Assembly (NCBI GenBank): GCA_963720775.1
Contig: CAVRGR010000006.1
Coordinates: 1-64,000 of the forward strand
Source of the DNA: JAENVT01 sp963720775
Lineage (GTDB): Bacteria > Actinomycetota > Acidimicrobiia > Acidimicrobiales > Ilumatobacteraceae
Reading direction: 5' to 3'
Length of the DNA stretch: 64,000 nt
Shown here: piece after piece, positions 24,014 through 31,966 of the stretch
How the letters are laid out: each line of letters begins with the position of its first letter
Numbering within the stretch: position 1 is the first letter of the stretch
Translations under genes and position numbers: made by a program
Notes under the pieces: model-generated
The model's database searches: none
What the model saw: only the letters and a program-made list of their open reading frames with translations
Told to the model about the DNA's origin: nothing

Positions 24014-25348
24014 TCAGCACTCGAGGTTGGCGTCGGGCACGATCGCCGACCGCGGAACGTTTGACTGTGGCGCCGTATCGACGGTTGCAGGGTTGGTGCT
24101 TCCCGCATCCTGGGTGCTCGACGGAGCGACAGACGTGACACCCGGCGACTTCGCGGACGTCGTGGTCTTGGCCACCGTAGTAGTAGTGGTGTTGGCGGCC
24201 GAGGTCTCGAACTGTTGATCCGGCGCCGAGGCCAACGGCGCCTTGCCCCTGAAGATGTCGAGGATCGCTTGCATGTTCTTCGAGTCCTTGTGCCAGATCA
24301 GCACGTCTGCGCCGCTGACGATCTTCCCCGTCGCCTCGATCTGGTAGGTGCGGATCCCTGATGGAGTGACCTTGCGGACGACGCCGACGAATTCGATCAT
24401 CTTGTCGATCGTCATTCCCAGGTCGACGACGAGGTCGTCTCGGTACGACGCGTAGAGGCTGCTGATGATCTTCGGCCTGAGGATGTTGTTCTTCAGTGCT
24501 GCAGTCAACGTGCGCCGCAGGAAGTCTTGCTGCCTGGCGATGCGACCGAGGTCGGAAGACGGGTCCTGATGCCACTTCCCCGCGTCGTCCTGGTACTCGA
24601 AATACCGTGAGCGCACATATTTGAGCGCTTCGACGCCGTCGAACACGTGGCAACCCTTCACGGGAACGTTGAGCCCGCTATGAACATCCCTGACCGGGTA
24701 TGGCAGCGGCACGCCGACGCCTCCGACGCCGGTCACGAGTCGTTGGAACGCGCAGAAGTCGATCTGGATGAAATGATCGATGGGGACACCGAACTCTCCT
24801 TGGATCGTGTCGATCAACAGTTGCGGATCATCCTTGTGGTAGGCGCTGTTGATGCGGCTGGTCCCGTGCCCCGGGATCTTTACGTAGAGGTCGCGAGGGA
24901 ACGACAGCACCGCGGATCGATTCGTCGCCGGGTCGAGACGGATCACCATGATGGTGTCGCTGCGTTCGCCTGAGCGCGCTCCCTTGTCCTGGAGATCGAC
25001 GCAGCTCTTGTCGGTGGTGTTGTCGGCGCCCGTGACGAGGAAGTTCATTGCCGTCGGGTCGGCCTCCGGGAAGGTGTCGGGAGGGCCTTGCTCGTCGGCG
25101 GGAAGTGTTTGGCCCGGCGCCGCTGTCTCGGTGACCCCATCGCCGTTGCCGTTCCCGGCGCCGCGGCTGTTGCCGGTGTTGATCGCTACCTTGCGGCCCT
25201 TCTCGCCGGCGCTCTTGCCGATGAGCAGGCCCACGGCTCCGGCGAAGCACAGCACGACGATGATGCAGTTGAGCACGAGCACCATTCGTTGGCCGGCGCT
25301 GTGGTGCCCGCGGAACGGCTGCGATGCTGTCGAATCCGCTTCGGCCAT
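24014..25348 (-). CDS. LytR-CpsA-Psr (LCP) family cell-wall glycopolymer ligase
   Basis: A 444-residue membrane-anchored protein: cytoplasmic N-terminus, one membrane helix at about 22-44, a Gly/Asn-rich linker, then the LCP domain from NFLVTGADN through RSDTIMVIRLD, LSFPRDLYVKIPGHG, INSAYHKDD, HFIQIDFCAFQRLV and ALKYVRSRY...DLGRIARQQDFL. The arginines in these motifs bind polyprenyl pyrophosphate in this family, which transfers glycopolymers such as arabinogalactan or teichoic acids to peptidoglycan. The C-terminus is a Thr/Ser/Pro-rich tail ending in cysteine. Confidence 0.92.
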   Translation of the reverse strand: MAEADSTASQPFRGHHSAGQRMVLVLNCIIVVLCFAGAVGLLIGKSAGEKGRKVAINTGNSRGAGNGNGDGVTETAAPGQTLPADEQGPPDTFPEADPTAMNFLVTGADNTTDKSCVDLQDKGARSGERSDTIMVIRLDPATNRSAVLSFPRDLYVKIPGHGTSRINSAYHKDDPQLLIDTIQGEFGVPIDHFIQIDFCAFQRLVTGVGGVGVPLPYPVRDVHSGLNVPVKGCHVFDGVEALKYVRSRYFEYQDDAGKWHQDPSSDLGRIARQQDFLRRTLTAALKNNILRPKIISSLYASYRDDLVVDLGMTIDKMIEFVGVVRKVTPSGIRTYQIEATGKIVSGADVLIWHKDSKNMQAILDIFRGKAPLASAPDQQFETSAANTTTTTVAKTTTSAKSPGVTSVAPSSTQDAGSTNPATVDTAPQSNVPRSAIVPDANLEC

Positions 25349-25421
25349 GAGCCGTGCAGGCTAGCCCCACGATCCGAGCGATTGGCAGCAGCCCGATCGG
25401 CGCTGTGAGTATCGTCGAGTC

Positions 25422-26291
25422 GTGCCATCGAACCGGCCTCTGTGGATGAACCGACTCGACAGGCTGCACTTGCTCGCCCCACTGAGAATCCTGGCGATCA
25501 TCGTTGTTGCGATCATCGTCGCGCTGGTCTTGCGGGCGTTGATCTCCCGGGTGCTGCGGCGCACGCTCGGCCTGGCCGGGACCGAGCGCGTGCGCGCCGA
25601 GGCACGGCAGCGAGCGTTGGCGTCGGCGCTGCGTTCCGCCGTGGTCGGTGTCGTGTGGGGCACGGCCGTCATCACGATCGTCAGCGAGCTCGGTGTGAAC
25701 ATCGGCGGCTTCATCGCCACGGCCACCATCATCGGCGGTGCCGTGGCCTTCGGCGCGCAGACGTTGATCCGCGACGTGATCGCCGGCCTGTTCGTGCTTG
25801 CCGAAGACCAGTACGGCGTCGGCGACCAGGTCGACATCGGCTACGCCAGCGGCGAGGTCGAACGAATCACACTGCGCAGTGTGCGCCTCCGCGACGGTGC
25901 CGGTCGGGTCTGGCACGTGGCGCACGGCAACGTTGTACGAGTCGCCAACCTGTCGGAGTCGTCTCTGGCTCTACTCGACATCGAGGTAGCCCGCAGCAGT
26001 GACCTCGCTGTGCTCGAGGAGGTTGCCGAGCGGCTCGGCCGGCAGCTCGGCGCCGATGCCTCGGCGTCATCGGTGATGACCGGCGCCCCCACGATCGTCG
26101 GTCTCACGGATGTGCGCGACGACCGCTTGATCTATCGACTTGCAGCACCGACCTTGCCCGGCAGGCACGAGGAGGTCCGTCGTGTCTGGCGCATGCTCGT
26201 GGTCGAGGCATTTCGAGAGGGGTCGTTGAGCTACCCCGTCGCGCCGACGGCTGCGGCCCAAGTGGTGCCGCCGTCGCCTCCTACTGAGTAG
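25422..26291 (+). CDS. mechanosensitive ion channel, MscS family
   Basis: A 289-residue small-conductance mechanosensitive channel. A hydrophobic helix (LRILAIIVVAIIVALVLRAL) is followed by a second membrane segment and the pore-lining helix ATIIGGAVAFGAQTLIRDVI; the beta domain starts at EDQYGVGDQVDIG. It is short, with about three membrane segments as in minimal MscS. The GTG start at 25422 is used, with an ATG eight codons later as the alternative. A stray Pro-rich tail (VPPSPPTE) ends it. Confidence 0.9.
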   Translation: MPSNRPLWMNRLDRLHLLAPLRILAIIVVAIIVALVLRALISRVLRRTLGLAGTERVRAEARQRALASALRSAVVGVVWGTAVITIVSELGVNIGGFIATATIIGGAVAFGAQTLIRDVIAGLFVLAEDQYGVGDQVDIGYASGEVERITLRSVRLRDGAGRVWHVAHGNVVRVANLSESSLALLDIEVARSSDLAVLEEVAERLGRQLGADASASSVMTGAPTIVGLTDVRDDRLIYRLAAPTLPGRHEEVRRVWRMLVVEAFREGSLSYPVAPTAAAQVVPPSPPTE

Positions 26292-26294
26292 CCG

Positions 26295-26987
26295 TCAGTC
26301 GGTGACGACGACCGTCGTGCCGATGCCGGCGAAGTCCCACATGAACATGGCGTCGGCCGTAGCCTGGCGAACGCATCCACCCGACAGCGCCTGCCCGAGC
26401 TGAGCGTCGGATTCGATCGGCACGCCATTCTCCTTGGGGATCTCGTGGAACCCGATGTTGTCGCCCTTCGGGCCGTGGGCGAAGCGAACCATGAACCTCA
26501 TGCAGATGTTCGGATGGTCGATGTTGCAGGTGAAACTCGATCGCGAGAACACCTGGTAAGTACCGGGGTTCGGCTGGCCGAACCGGCCCGAGACCCGATA
26601 CGTGCGAACGGTGACGTTGTTGCCGTCGACGATCCACACGCGCATGCTGTTCTTGGAGTAGACCACGCGCCGACCAGTTCCCGAAAGGTACGGAACGCCG
26701 GTGTCGGGCGGGGCGATCGACACCGTGGTGGTCGGATCCTCGCTCGGCGGTGGCGGAAGCGTCGGAGTCTCCTGGATGCTGCTGCCCCGCGTTGCCGGTG
26801 CGGGAGCCTCGGCAGGCTGGAGATAGCTGGTGGCGATCGGCACGTCGACCGGTGCGTCGGCAGCGGCCGTTGTGGTGGTCGACGACGGGGGAGTGGTCGC
26901 CGACGCTGAAGTGGTCGGCAGCGCAGCATTCACACAAAGCGCGACAAAGCTCACGAACAGCGCTACAAGTCGAACCCTCCCCTTCAC
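26295..26987 (-). CDS. secreted L,D-transpeptidase (YkuD domain)
   Basis: A 230-residue exported protein: signal peptide (VRLVALFVSFVALCVNAALP), a Thr/Ser/Pro-rich linker to about residue 105, then a YkuD catalytic domain with the conserved IGFHEIP and SGGCVRQA, the latter carrying the nucleophilic cysteine at about 205. Such enzymes make 3-3 cross-links in peptidoglycan. It converges with the MscS gene and lies just upstream of the valS stop on the same strand. A larger paralogue lies at 58434-59486 with the same C-terminal motif (MWDFAxIGTTV). Confidence 0.9.
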   Translation of the reverse strand: MKGRVRLVALFVSFVALCVNAALPTTSASATTPPSSTTTTAAADAPVDVPIATSYLQPAEAPAPATRGSSIQETPTLPPPPSEDPTTTVSIAPPDTGVPYLSGTGRRVVYSKNSMRVWIVDGNNVTVRTYRVSGRFGQPNPGTYQVFSRSSFTCNIDHPNICMRFMVRFAHGPKGDNIGFHEIPKENGVPIESDAQLGQALSGGCVRQATADAMFMWDFAGIGTTVVVTD

Positions 26988-26997
26988 CGTGAGAACG

Positions 26998-29565
26998 CTA
27001 GTTGGTCGTACCTGCGTTCGTCGAGGGGGCCAGTCTCACGGCCGTCATCAGCACGTCGCCGGCCGACAGGGTGAATTCAGCGATCCCGCCGGCATCGGCG
27101 AGGTCGGCGCGGCAGGCCTCGATGGCTGCCAGGGCCGCGGCCGGGCCATCGACGATCAGTTCCTCGACCTCGGCTCGCTGACTGAGCTTGGCCTCGGTCT
27201 TGGCACGACGGATGGTTCCGAGAACCTCGCTGACCGGAGCAAGCATCGAGACATCACCGAGAGAGAGCATCGTCTCGGGCGTCGGCCACGCCATGGCGTG
27301 CACCGATCCCTCCTTCCACCAGCTCCACACCTCTTCGCTGACGAACGGCAGGAACGGGGCGAACAGACGGTGCACCACGTCGAGGGCTCGACGCAACGCG
27401 GCGCGGGCTGAGTGCGCGGCTTCGTCACCGTGGCTCCCGTAGGCGCGACCTTTGACCAGTTCGACGTAGTCGTCGCAGAACCACCAGAAGAACTCCTCGG
27501 TGCGCTCGAGCGCCCGGGCGTAGTCGAAGTCGTCGAACGCACGAGTCGCATCGTTGATGACCTCGGCGAGGCGGGCGAGCATCGCTCGGTCGATGGCCGC
27601 ACTGGCGACCGTGCCTGCGGGCGGCTCACCGAAGCCGAGCACGAACTTGGTGACGTTGAGCAACTTGGTGCACAGCTTCCGCCCGATCTTCATCTGTCCC
27701 TCGTCGAACGCCGTGTCGACACCCGGCCGGCCGGATGCGCCCCAGTAGCGGACGGCATCGGTGCCGTACTCCTCCAAGAGGTTGATCGGCGTGACGGCGT
27801 TGCCCTTGCTCTTGGACATCTTCTTTCGATCAGGATCGAGGATCCAGCCGGAGATGGCTGCATTCGTCCAAGGAAGGCAACCATGTTCGTGATGACTGCG
27901 CACGACGCTGCCGAACAGCCAGGTGCGGATGATGTCGTGGGCCTGAGGACGCATGTCCATGGGGAACACGCGGGCAAACAGGTCGGGGTCGTCGACCCAC
28001 CCGCCGGCGATGTGCGGGGTCATCGACGACGTGGCCCACGTGTCCATGACATCGGGATCGCCGATGAACCCGTTCGGCTTGCCGCGTTGGTCGTCGGTGA
28101 ATCCGGCCGGACAATCGATCGAGGGATCGATGGGCAACCGGGACGCGTCGGGCGTGAGCACCTCGTCGTACAGCGGACTGCCTTCGTCATCGAGCCGATA
28201 CCAGAGCGGGATCGGCACGCCGAAGAACCGCTGCCTGCTGATGAGCCAATCACCGTTCAACCCACCGACCCAGTTCTGGTAGCGGTTGAGCATGTATGCG
28301 GGATGCCAGTGGATCTCGGTGCCGCGTTCCAGTAGTTCGTTGCGCAGCTTCTCGTCGCGACCGCCGTTGCGGATGTACCACTGGCGAGTGGCGACGATCT
28401 CCAACGGTCGTGTGCCGCGTTCGTAGAACTTCACCGCGTGGCTGACGGGCCGTGGTTCGCCGAGCATCTCGCCGGATTCGACGAGCAGTTCGACGATCTT
28501 GCGCTGAGCCTGCTTCGGTGCCAGGCCGGCGACGTGCCCGTACGCCGCTTGGCCGGCCGGCGTACGGATCCATTCGGGGGTATCGATGGCCATGCGTCCG
28601 TCGAAGCCGATCAGGGCACACGACGGCAGGTCGAGCTCGCGCCACCAGGTGACGTCGGTGACGTCGCCGAATGTGCAGATCATGGCCATGCCGGTGCCCT
28701 TCTCCGGGTCGGCCAGGTGATGGGCGAGAATCGGCACTTCGACTTCGAAGAGCGGGGTGCGGACCGTTGTACCGAACAGTGGGCGGTACCGGGGATCGTC
28801 GGGGTGAGCGACCATTGCCACACAACTGGCCAGCAACTCCGGCCGGGTGGTATCGATCAGCAGATCGCCGCCACCGTCGGTGCGGTGGAACGCCAGCTTG
28901 TGGAACGCGCCCTGAACATCGCGGTCTTCCATCTCCGCCTGGGCGACCGCGGTTCGCTCGTCGATGTCGTACAGCGTTGGGGCATCCTGTTGGTAGGCCT
29001 CGCCACGGGCCAGGTTGTGCAGGAAGGCAAGTTGGCTGACACGCTGCGACCGTTCGCCGATCGTCGTGTACAGGAACGACCAGTCGATGGAGATGCCCAG
29101 CCGTCGAACGAGCTGTTCGAACACTTCCTCGTCGTCGTGGATCACGCTGTGGCACAACTCGACGAAGTTGGGGCGGCTCACCGGCACGGCGCGGTGGTCT
29201 TTCGGGACGTCGCCGTTGAACGGAGGGGTGAACCCTGGCTCGTAGGGCAGCGACGGATCGCAACGAACACCGGTGACGTTCTGCACGCGGCGTTCGGTGG
29301 CCAGGCCGTTGTCGTCCCATCCGATCGGGTAGAACACCGACTTGCCGCGCATTCGTTGGAAGCGGGCGACCGTGTCGGTGTGGGTGTAGCTGAACACGTG
29401 GCCGATGTGCAACGAGCCACTCGCCGTGGGCGGCGGCGTGTCGATGGCGAATACCTGGTCGCGGCTCGCAGAGCGATCGAAGCGGTAGGTGCCATCGGCC
29501 TCCCACCGCTGCATCCAGCGGGCCTCGACACCGTCGAGCGACGGCTTGTCAGGGATGTTCGTCAT
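26998..29565 (-). CDS. valS: valyl-tRNA synthetase
   Basis: Class I aminoacyl-tRNA synthetase of 855 residues. HIGH motif SGSLHIGHVFSYTH is at 50-63 and the KMSKS motif KKMSKSKGNAVTP near 575. PIGWDDNGLATERRVQN and the large CP1 editing insertion follow the ValRS pattern of the shorter, archaeal-like type found in many Actinobacteria. The C-terminal anticodon domain has ALERTEEFFWWFCDDYVELVK. No coiled-coil C-terminal arm is visible. Confidence 0.95.
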   Translation of the reverse strand: MTNIPDKPSLDGVEARWMQRWEADGTYRFDRSASRDQVFAIDTPPPTASGSLHIGHVFSYTHTDTVARFQRMRGKSVFYPIGWDDNGLATERRVQNVTGVRCDPSLPYEPGFTPPFNGDVPKDHRAVPVSRPNFVELCHSVIHDDEEVFEQLVRRLGISIDWSFLYTTIGERSQRVSQLAFLHNLARGEAYQQDAPTLYDIDERTAVAQAEMEDRDVQGAFHKLAFHRTDGGGDLLIDTTRPELLASCVAMVAHPDDPRYRPLFGTTVRTPLFEVEVPILAHHLADPEKGTGMAMICTFGDVTDVTWWRELDLPSCALIGFDGRMAIDTPEWIRTPAGQAAYGHVAGLAPKQAQRKIVELLVESGEMLGEPRPVSHAVKFYERGTRPLEIVATRQWYIRNGGRDEKLRNELLERGTEIHWHPAYMLNRYQNWVGGLNGDWLISRQRFFGVPIPLWYRLDDEGSPLYDEVLTPDASRLPIDPSIDCPAGFTDDQRGKPNGFIGDPDVMDTWATSSMTPHIAGGWVDDPDLFARVFPMDMRPQAHDIIRTWLFGSVVRSHHEHGCLPWTNAAISGWILDPDRKKMSKSKGNAVTPINLLEEYGTDAVRYWGASGRPGVDTAFDEGQMKIGRKLCTKLLNVTKFVLGFGEPPAGTVASAAIDRAMLARLAEVINDATRAFDDFDYARALERTEEFFWWFCDDYVELVKGRAYGSHGDEAAHSARAALRRALDVVHRLFAPFLPFVSEEVWSWWKEGSVHAMAWPTPETMLSLGDVSMLAPVSEVLGTIRRAKTEAKLSQRAEVEELIVDGPAAALAAIEACRADLADAGGIAEFTLSAGDVLMTAVRLAPSTNAGTTN

Positions 29566-29610
29566 AGTTGTCCAAGGCTACCGACTCGGCGTGTTCGGCA
29601 TCAGGCAGAG

Positions 29611-29643
29611 ATGTGTGCACATCATGTGCTAATGTGTGCACAT
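29611..29643. promoter_or_regulatory. repeated operator of the vapBC-type operon
   Basis: The 12-base sequence ATGTGTGCACAT occurs twice, at 29611-29622 and 29632-29643, spaced exactly 21 bases (two helical turns). Each copy contains the 8-bp palindrome TGTGCACA. The second overlaps the antitoxin ATG at 29642. This is the layout expected for autoregulation by a toxin-antitoxin complex; binding is inferred. Confidence 0.65.
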
Positions 29644-29905
29644 GGATATTGGCGTCCGCGAGTTGAAGCAACATCTCTCCGACTACCTCGACCGCGCCGA
29701 GCGCGGCCAGGTCATCACGATCACCGAACGAGGGCGCCCGAAGGTTCTCCTCGTGCCGCTGCCGGGCGGCGGCGACCGGCTCGCCAACGGGATCGACGAA
29801 GGCTGGATCCGGCCTGCGGTCAAGTCCGCAGCCCTGGCGCCGGCGCGGCGGGCACCAGCACGAGCACTGATCGGCGACGTGCTCGAACACGACCGCAGCG
29901 ACTGA
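29642..29905 (+). CDS. Phd/YefM-type antitoxin (VapB-like)
   Basis: An 87-residue antitoxin. The N-terminal DNA-binding half is GVRELKQHLSDYLDRAERG followed by ITITERGRPKVLLVPL, the standard Phd/YefM fold; the C-terminal part is a disordered arginine/alanine-rich tail that would wrap the toxin. The ATG at 29642 sits inside the second operator repeat. The PIN toxin gene starts 12 bases after the stop. Confidence 0.9.
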   Translation: MDIGVRELKQHLSDYLDRAERGQVITITERGRPKVLLVPLPGGGDRLANGIDEGWIRPAVKSAALAPARRAPARALIGDVLEHDRSD

Positions 29906-29917
29906 TCCACATCGTCG

Positions 29918-30322
29918 ATGACGACCTACGTCGACTCGAGCGCGCTGTTGAAGCGTTACGTCGGCGAGCCCGATTCCACGTCGGCCGATCGCTTGCTGCT
30001 GAGTGATCCAGTGCTCGTCACCAGCTGGGTGACGCTTGTCGAGGTGCGCCGCGATCTGCCTCGTTTGCTCGACGGTCCGGCGCTTCGCGAGGCCAAGCAA
30101 CAGTTCACGAACGATCTCGATGCGTTCGCGATGGTCGCGGTGGACGAGGCAGTGTGCCGCGCGGCTGCCCAGATCGGAGAGCAGCTCGCGGTGCCATCGC
30201 TCGACGCCATCCACTTGGCGAGCGCCCAGCGACTCGTCGTGCCGGGGTTGCCGTTCATCACGTTCGATCTACGACAAGCGCAAGCGGCTCGGTCGCTCGG
30301 CTTCACCGTGCTGGGGACCTGA
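29918..30322 (+). CDS. PIN-domain toxin ribonuclease (VapC-like)
   Basis: A 134-residue PIN domain, a magnesium-dependent RNase in this family. The four acidic residues are in place: Asp6 (YVDSSALLKRY), Glu42 (LVEVRRD), Asp96 (SLDAIHLASA) and Asp117 (FITFDLRQ). It follows the antitoxin in the usual order. The stop codon abuts the stop of the convergent siroheme gene. Confidence 0.9.
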   Translation: MTTYVDSSALLKRYVGEPDSTSADRLLLSDPVLVTSWVTLVEVRRDLPRLLDGPALREAKQQFTNDLDAFAMVAVDEAVCRAAAQIGEQLAVPSLDAIHLASAQRLVVPGLPFITFDLRQAQAARSLGFTVLGT

Positions 30323-30886
30323 TCACGCCCGTGGCCGTAGTGCGTTGCGCACACGTTCTGCCCAGCCGACCGATTCGGTCGACACCCCGCGTGCATGAAG
30401 CTCGTCGCGTTGTGCCGCCAGGGCCGCCGCCGCGTCGGCGGCGCCGATGTCGGTGAGCCACTGCTCGATCTCGGCGCGTAGGTGTGAGGCCAGCGCAGGG
30501 CTCGCTCCGCCGGTGCTGATCGCCACGGTGACGACGCCGTCGCGTGCGATTGCCGGGAGCGTGAACGTGCAGTTTGCGGGGTCGTCGGCAGAATTCACCC
30601 AGATGCCGCGCGCTCGAGCGTCGGTCGCCACCGCAGCGTTGGTCGATGGATCGTCGGTGGCGGTGACCACCAACCGAACGCCGTCGAGATCGGTCGCTTC
30701 GTAGGCGCGATCGATGACGCGCACCGGCAGATCCCGGATGGCATCATCGATCCTCGGGGCGACGACGGTGAGGTCGGCACACGCTGCCACCAGGCCACCG
30801 ATCTTGCGCTCGGCCACCTTGCCGCCGCCGACGACCAGCACCGGCACTCCGGCGAGATCGAGCACGATCGGGTAGTCGAAGGGCAC
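30323..30886 (-). CDS. precorrin-2 dehydrogenase/sirohydrochlorin ferrochelatase (Met8/CysG N-terminal type)
   Basis: A 187-residue bifunctional enzyme that oxidises precorrin-2 with NAD and can insert iron to make siroheme. YPIVLDLAGVPVLVVGGGKV is the NAD-binding Rossmann start, ATDDPSTNAAVATDARARG the second core motif, and VAISTGGASPALASHLRAEIE the dimerisation/chelatase part. It appears intact and diverges from the damaged sulfate/cobA genes by 70 bases. With cobA frameshifted next door, its substrate supply is doubtful unless another cobA exists. Confidence 0.9.
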   Translation of the reverse strand: MPFDYPIVLDLAGVPVLVVGGGKVAERKIGGLVAACADLTVVAPRIDDAIRDLPVRVIDRAYEATDLDGVRLVVTATDDPSTNAAVATDARARGIWVNSADDPANCTFTLPAIARDGVVTVAISTGGASPALASHLRAEIEQWLTDIGAADAAAALAAQRDELHARGVSTESVGWAERVRNALRPRA

Positions 30887-30956
30887 CGCTGAAGGCTAGC
30901 AACAGGCAATTGCTCTAATCTTGATCGACTTTGTCGGAATTCGGTAGCATGCCAAG

Positions 30957-31223
30957 GTGAGCCTGCTCCAGACCCCCGCCGACATCGAGCAGTTGCACCC
31001 TACCGAGGTGGCCGTCACGTCGAGCTTCGAGGATGCTGTGCTCGTTCACCTCGCAGCGAGCGTCGATCCAGCGGCCGACATCGTCCTGCTCGACACGCAA
31101 CACCTCTTTGCCGAGACGTGGTGGCTCGTCGAGCAGATGCAGAACCAAGGCGGCAGTCTGATCCTCGTCGATGAAGCAACCAACACCACGGCGGGCGCGA
31201 TGATGATCACCGAGGCCGCGTGA
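30957..31223 (+). pseudogene. in-frame cysH/cysN chimera: remnant of a sulfate-assimilation operon
   Basis: An 88-residue ORF whose two halves belong to different proteins. Residues about 18-57 (VAVTSSFEDAVLVHLAASVD, then VLLDTQHLFAETWW) match the N-terminal core of APS/PAPS reductase CysH, normally over 220 residues. Residues about 64-86 (GGSLILVDEATNTTAGAMMI) match the extreme C-terminus of the sulfate adenylyltransferase subunit CysN. A deletion that removed the rest of cysH, all of cysD and most of cysN would give exactly this. Its TGA overlaps the GTG of cobA. It cannot have either activity. A collapsed assembly is the alternative explanation. Confidence 0.75.
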
Positions 31224-31955
31224 TCTCACTCGTCGGCGCCGGGCCTGGCGACCCCGACCTGTTGACGGTCCGCGGGTTGCGTCGGCTGCAGACCGCCGAC
31301 GTCATCGTGCACGATGCGCTCGTTGGCACCGCTGTTCTCGCGCTTGCACGAGAGGGTGCCGAGTTGATCGACGTCGGCAAGCGACCGGGGGCCCCCGTCC
31401 CGCAGGAGCTGATCAACGAACTGCTGGTTCAACTCGGCGAGAGCGGGCGCAACATCGTTCGCCTCAAAGGCGGCGATCCGTTCGTGTTCGGACGGGGTGG
31501 CGAAGAAGCGCTTGCCCTCGTGGCCGCCGGCCTCGACTTCGAAGTCGTCCCCGGTGTGTCGTCGGTGATTGCCGCGCCCGCTGCTGCCGGAATTCCGGTG
31601 ACCCACCGTGGAGTGAGCGCATCGTTCACGGTGGTCACCGGCCACCGGCAGCGCGGCGAGACTGCGGTCAACTGGCAAGCGCTCGCTCAGGTCGGGGGAA
31701 CGATCGTGGTGCTCATGGGTGTTGCCCAACGCGGCATCGATTGCCGAGGCGTTGATCGCCGGAGGGTTGCCATCCGACACGCCTGTTGCCGCGATCCAGC
31801 GAGCGACCTCGAGCGATCAACGTGTCGTGCGTTGCGCGGTGTCCGAACTGGCCGGTGTCGCTGTTGAATCACCGGCGACGATCGTCATCGGCGCGGTCGC
31901 CGCGTTCGACCTCGCCGGCGAATTCATCCGGGGGCTCACGGCTGCCGACACGTAG
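31220..31955 (+). pseudogene. cobA: uroporphyrinogen-III C-methyltransferase gene with a frameshift
   Basis: SUMT, which methylates uroporphyrinogen III to precorrin-2. The first frame gives VGAGPGDPDLLTVRGLRRLQ, VRLKGGDPFVFGRGGEE, PGVSSVIAAPAAAGIPVTHRG and VVLMG, all typical. At about 31725 the frame is lost; the remaining protein continues one frame over as NAASIAEALIAGGLPSDTPV to IGAVAAFDL and TAG at 31955. Removing one C from the CCC at 31725-31727 restores MGVANAASIAEAL, so a single-base insertion explains it. This is either a real inactivation or a homopolymer sequencing error. Confidence 0.88.
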
Positions 31956-31966
31956 GCTGGCGGGCC

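Noticed and set aside
30957..31223. Treating the 88-codon ORF as a novel small protein
   Set aside because: Its two halves match CysH and CysN so closely, in operon order before cobA, that a deletion chimera is the better explanation.
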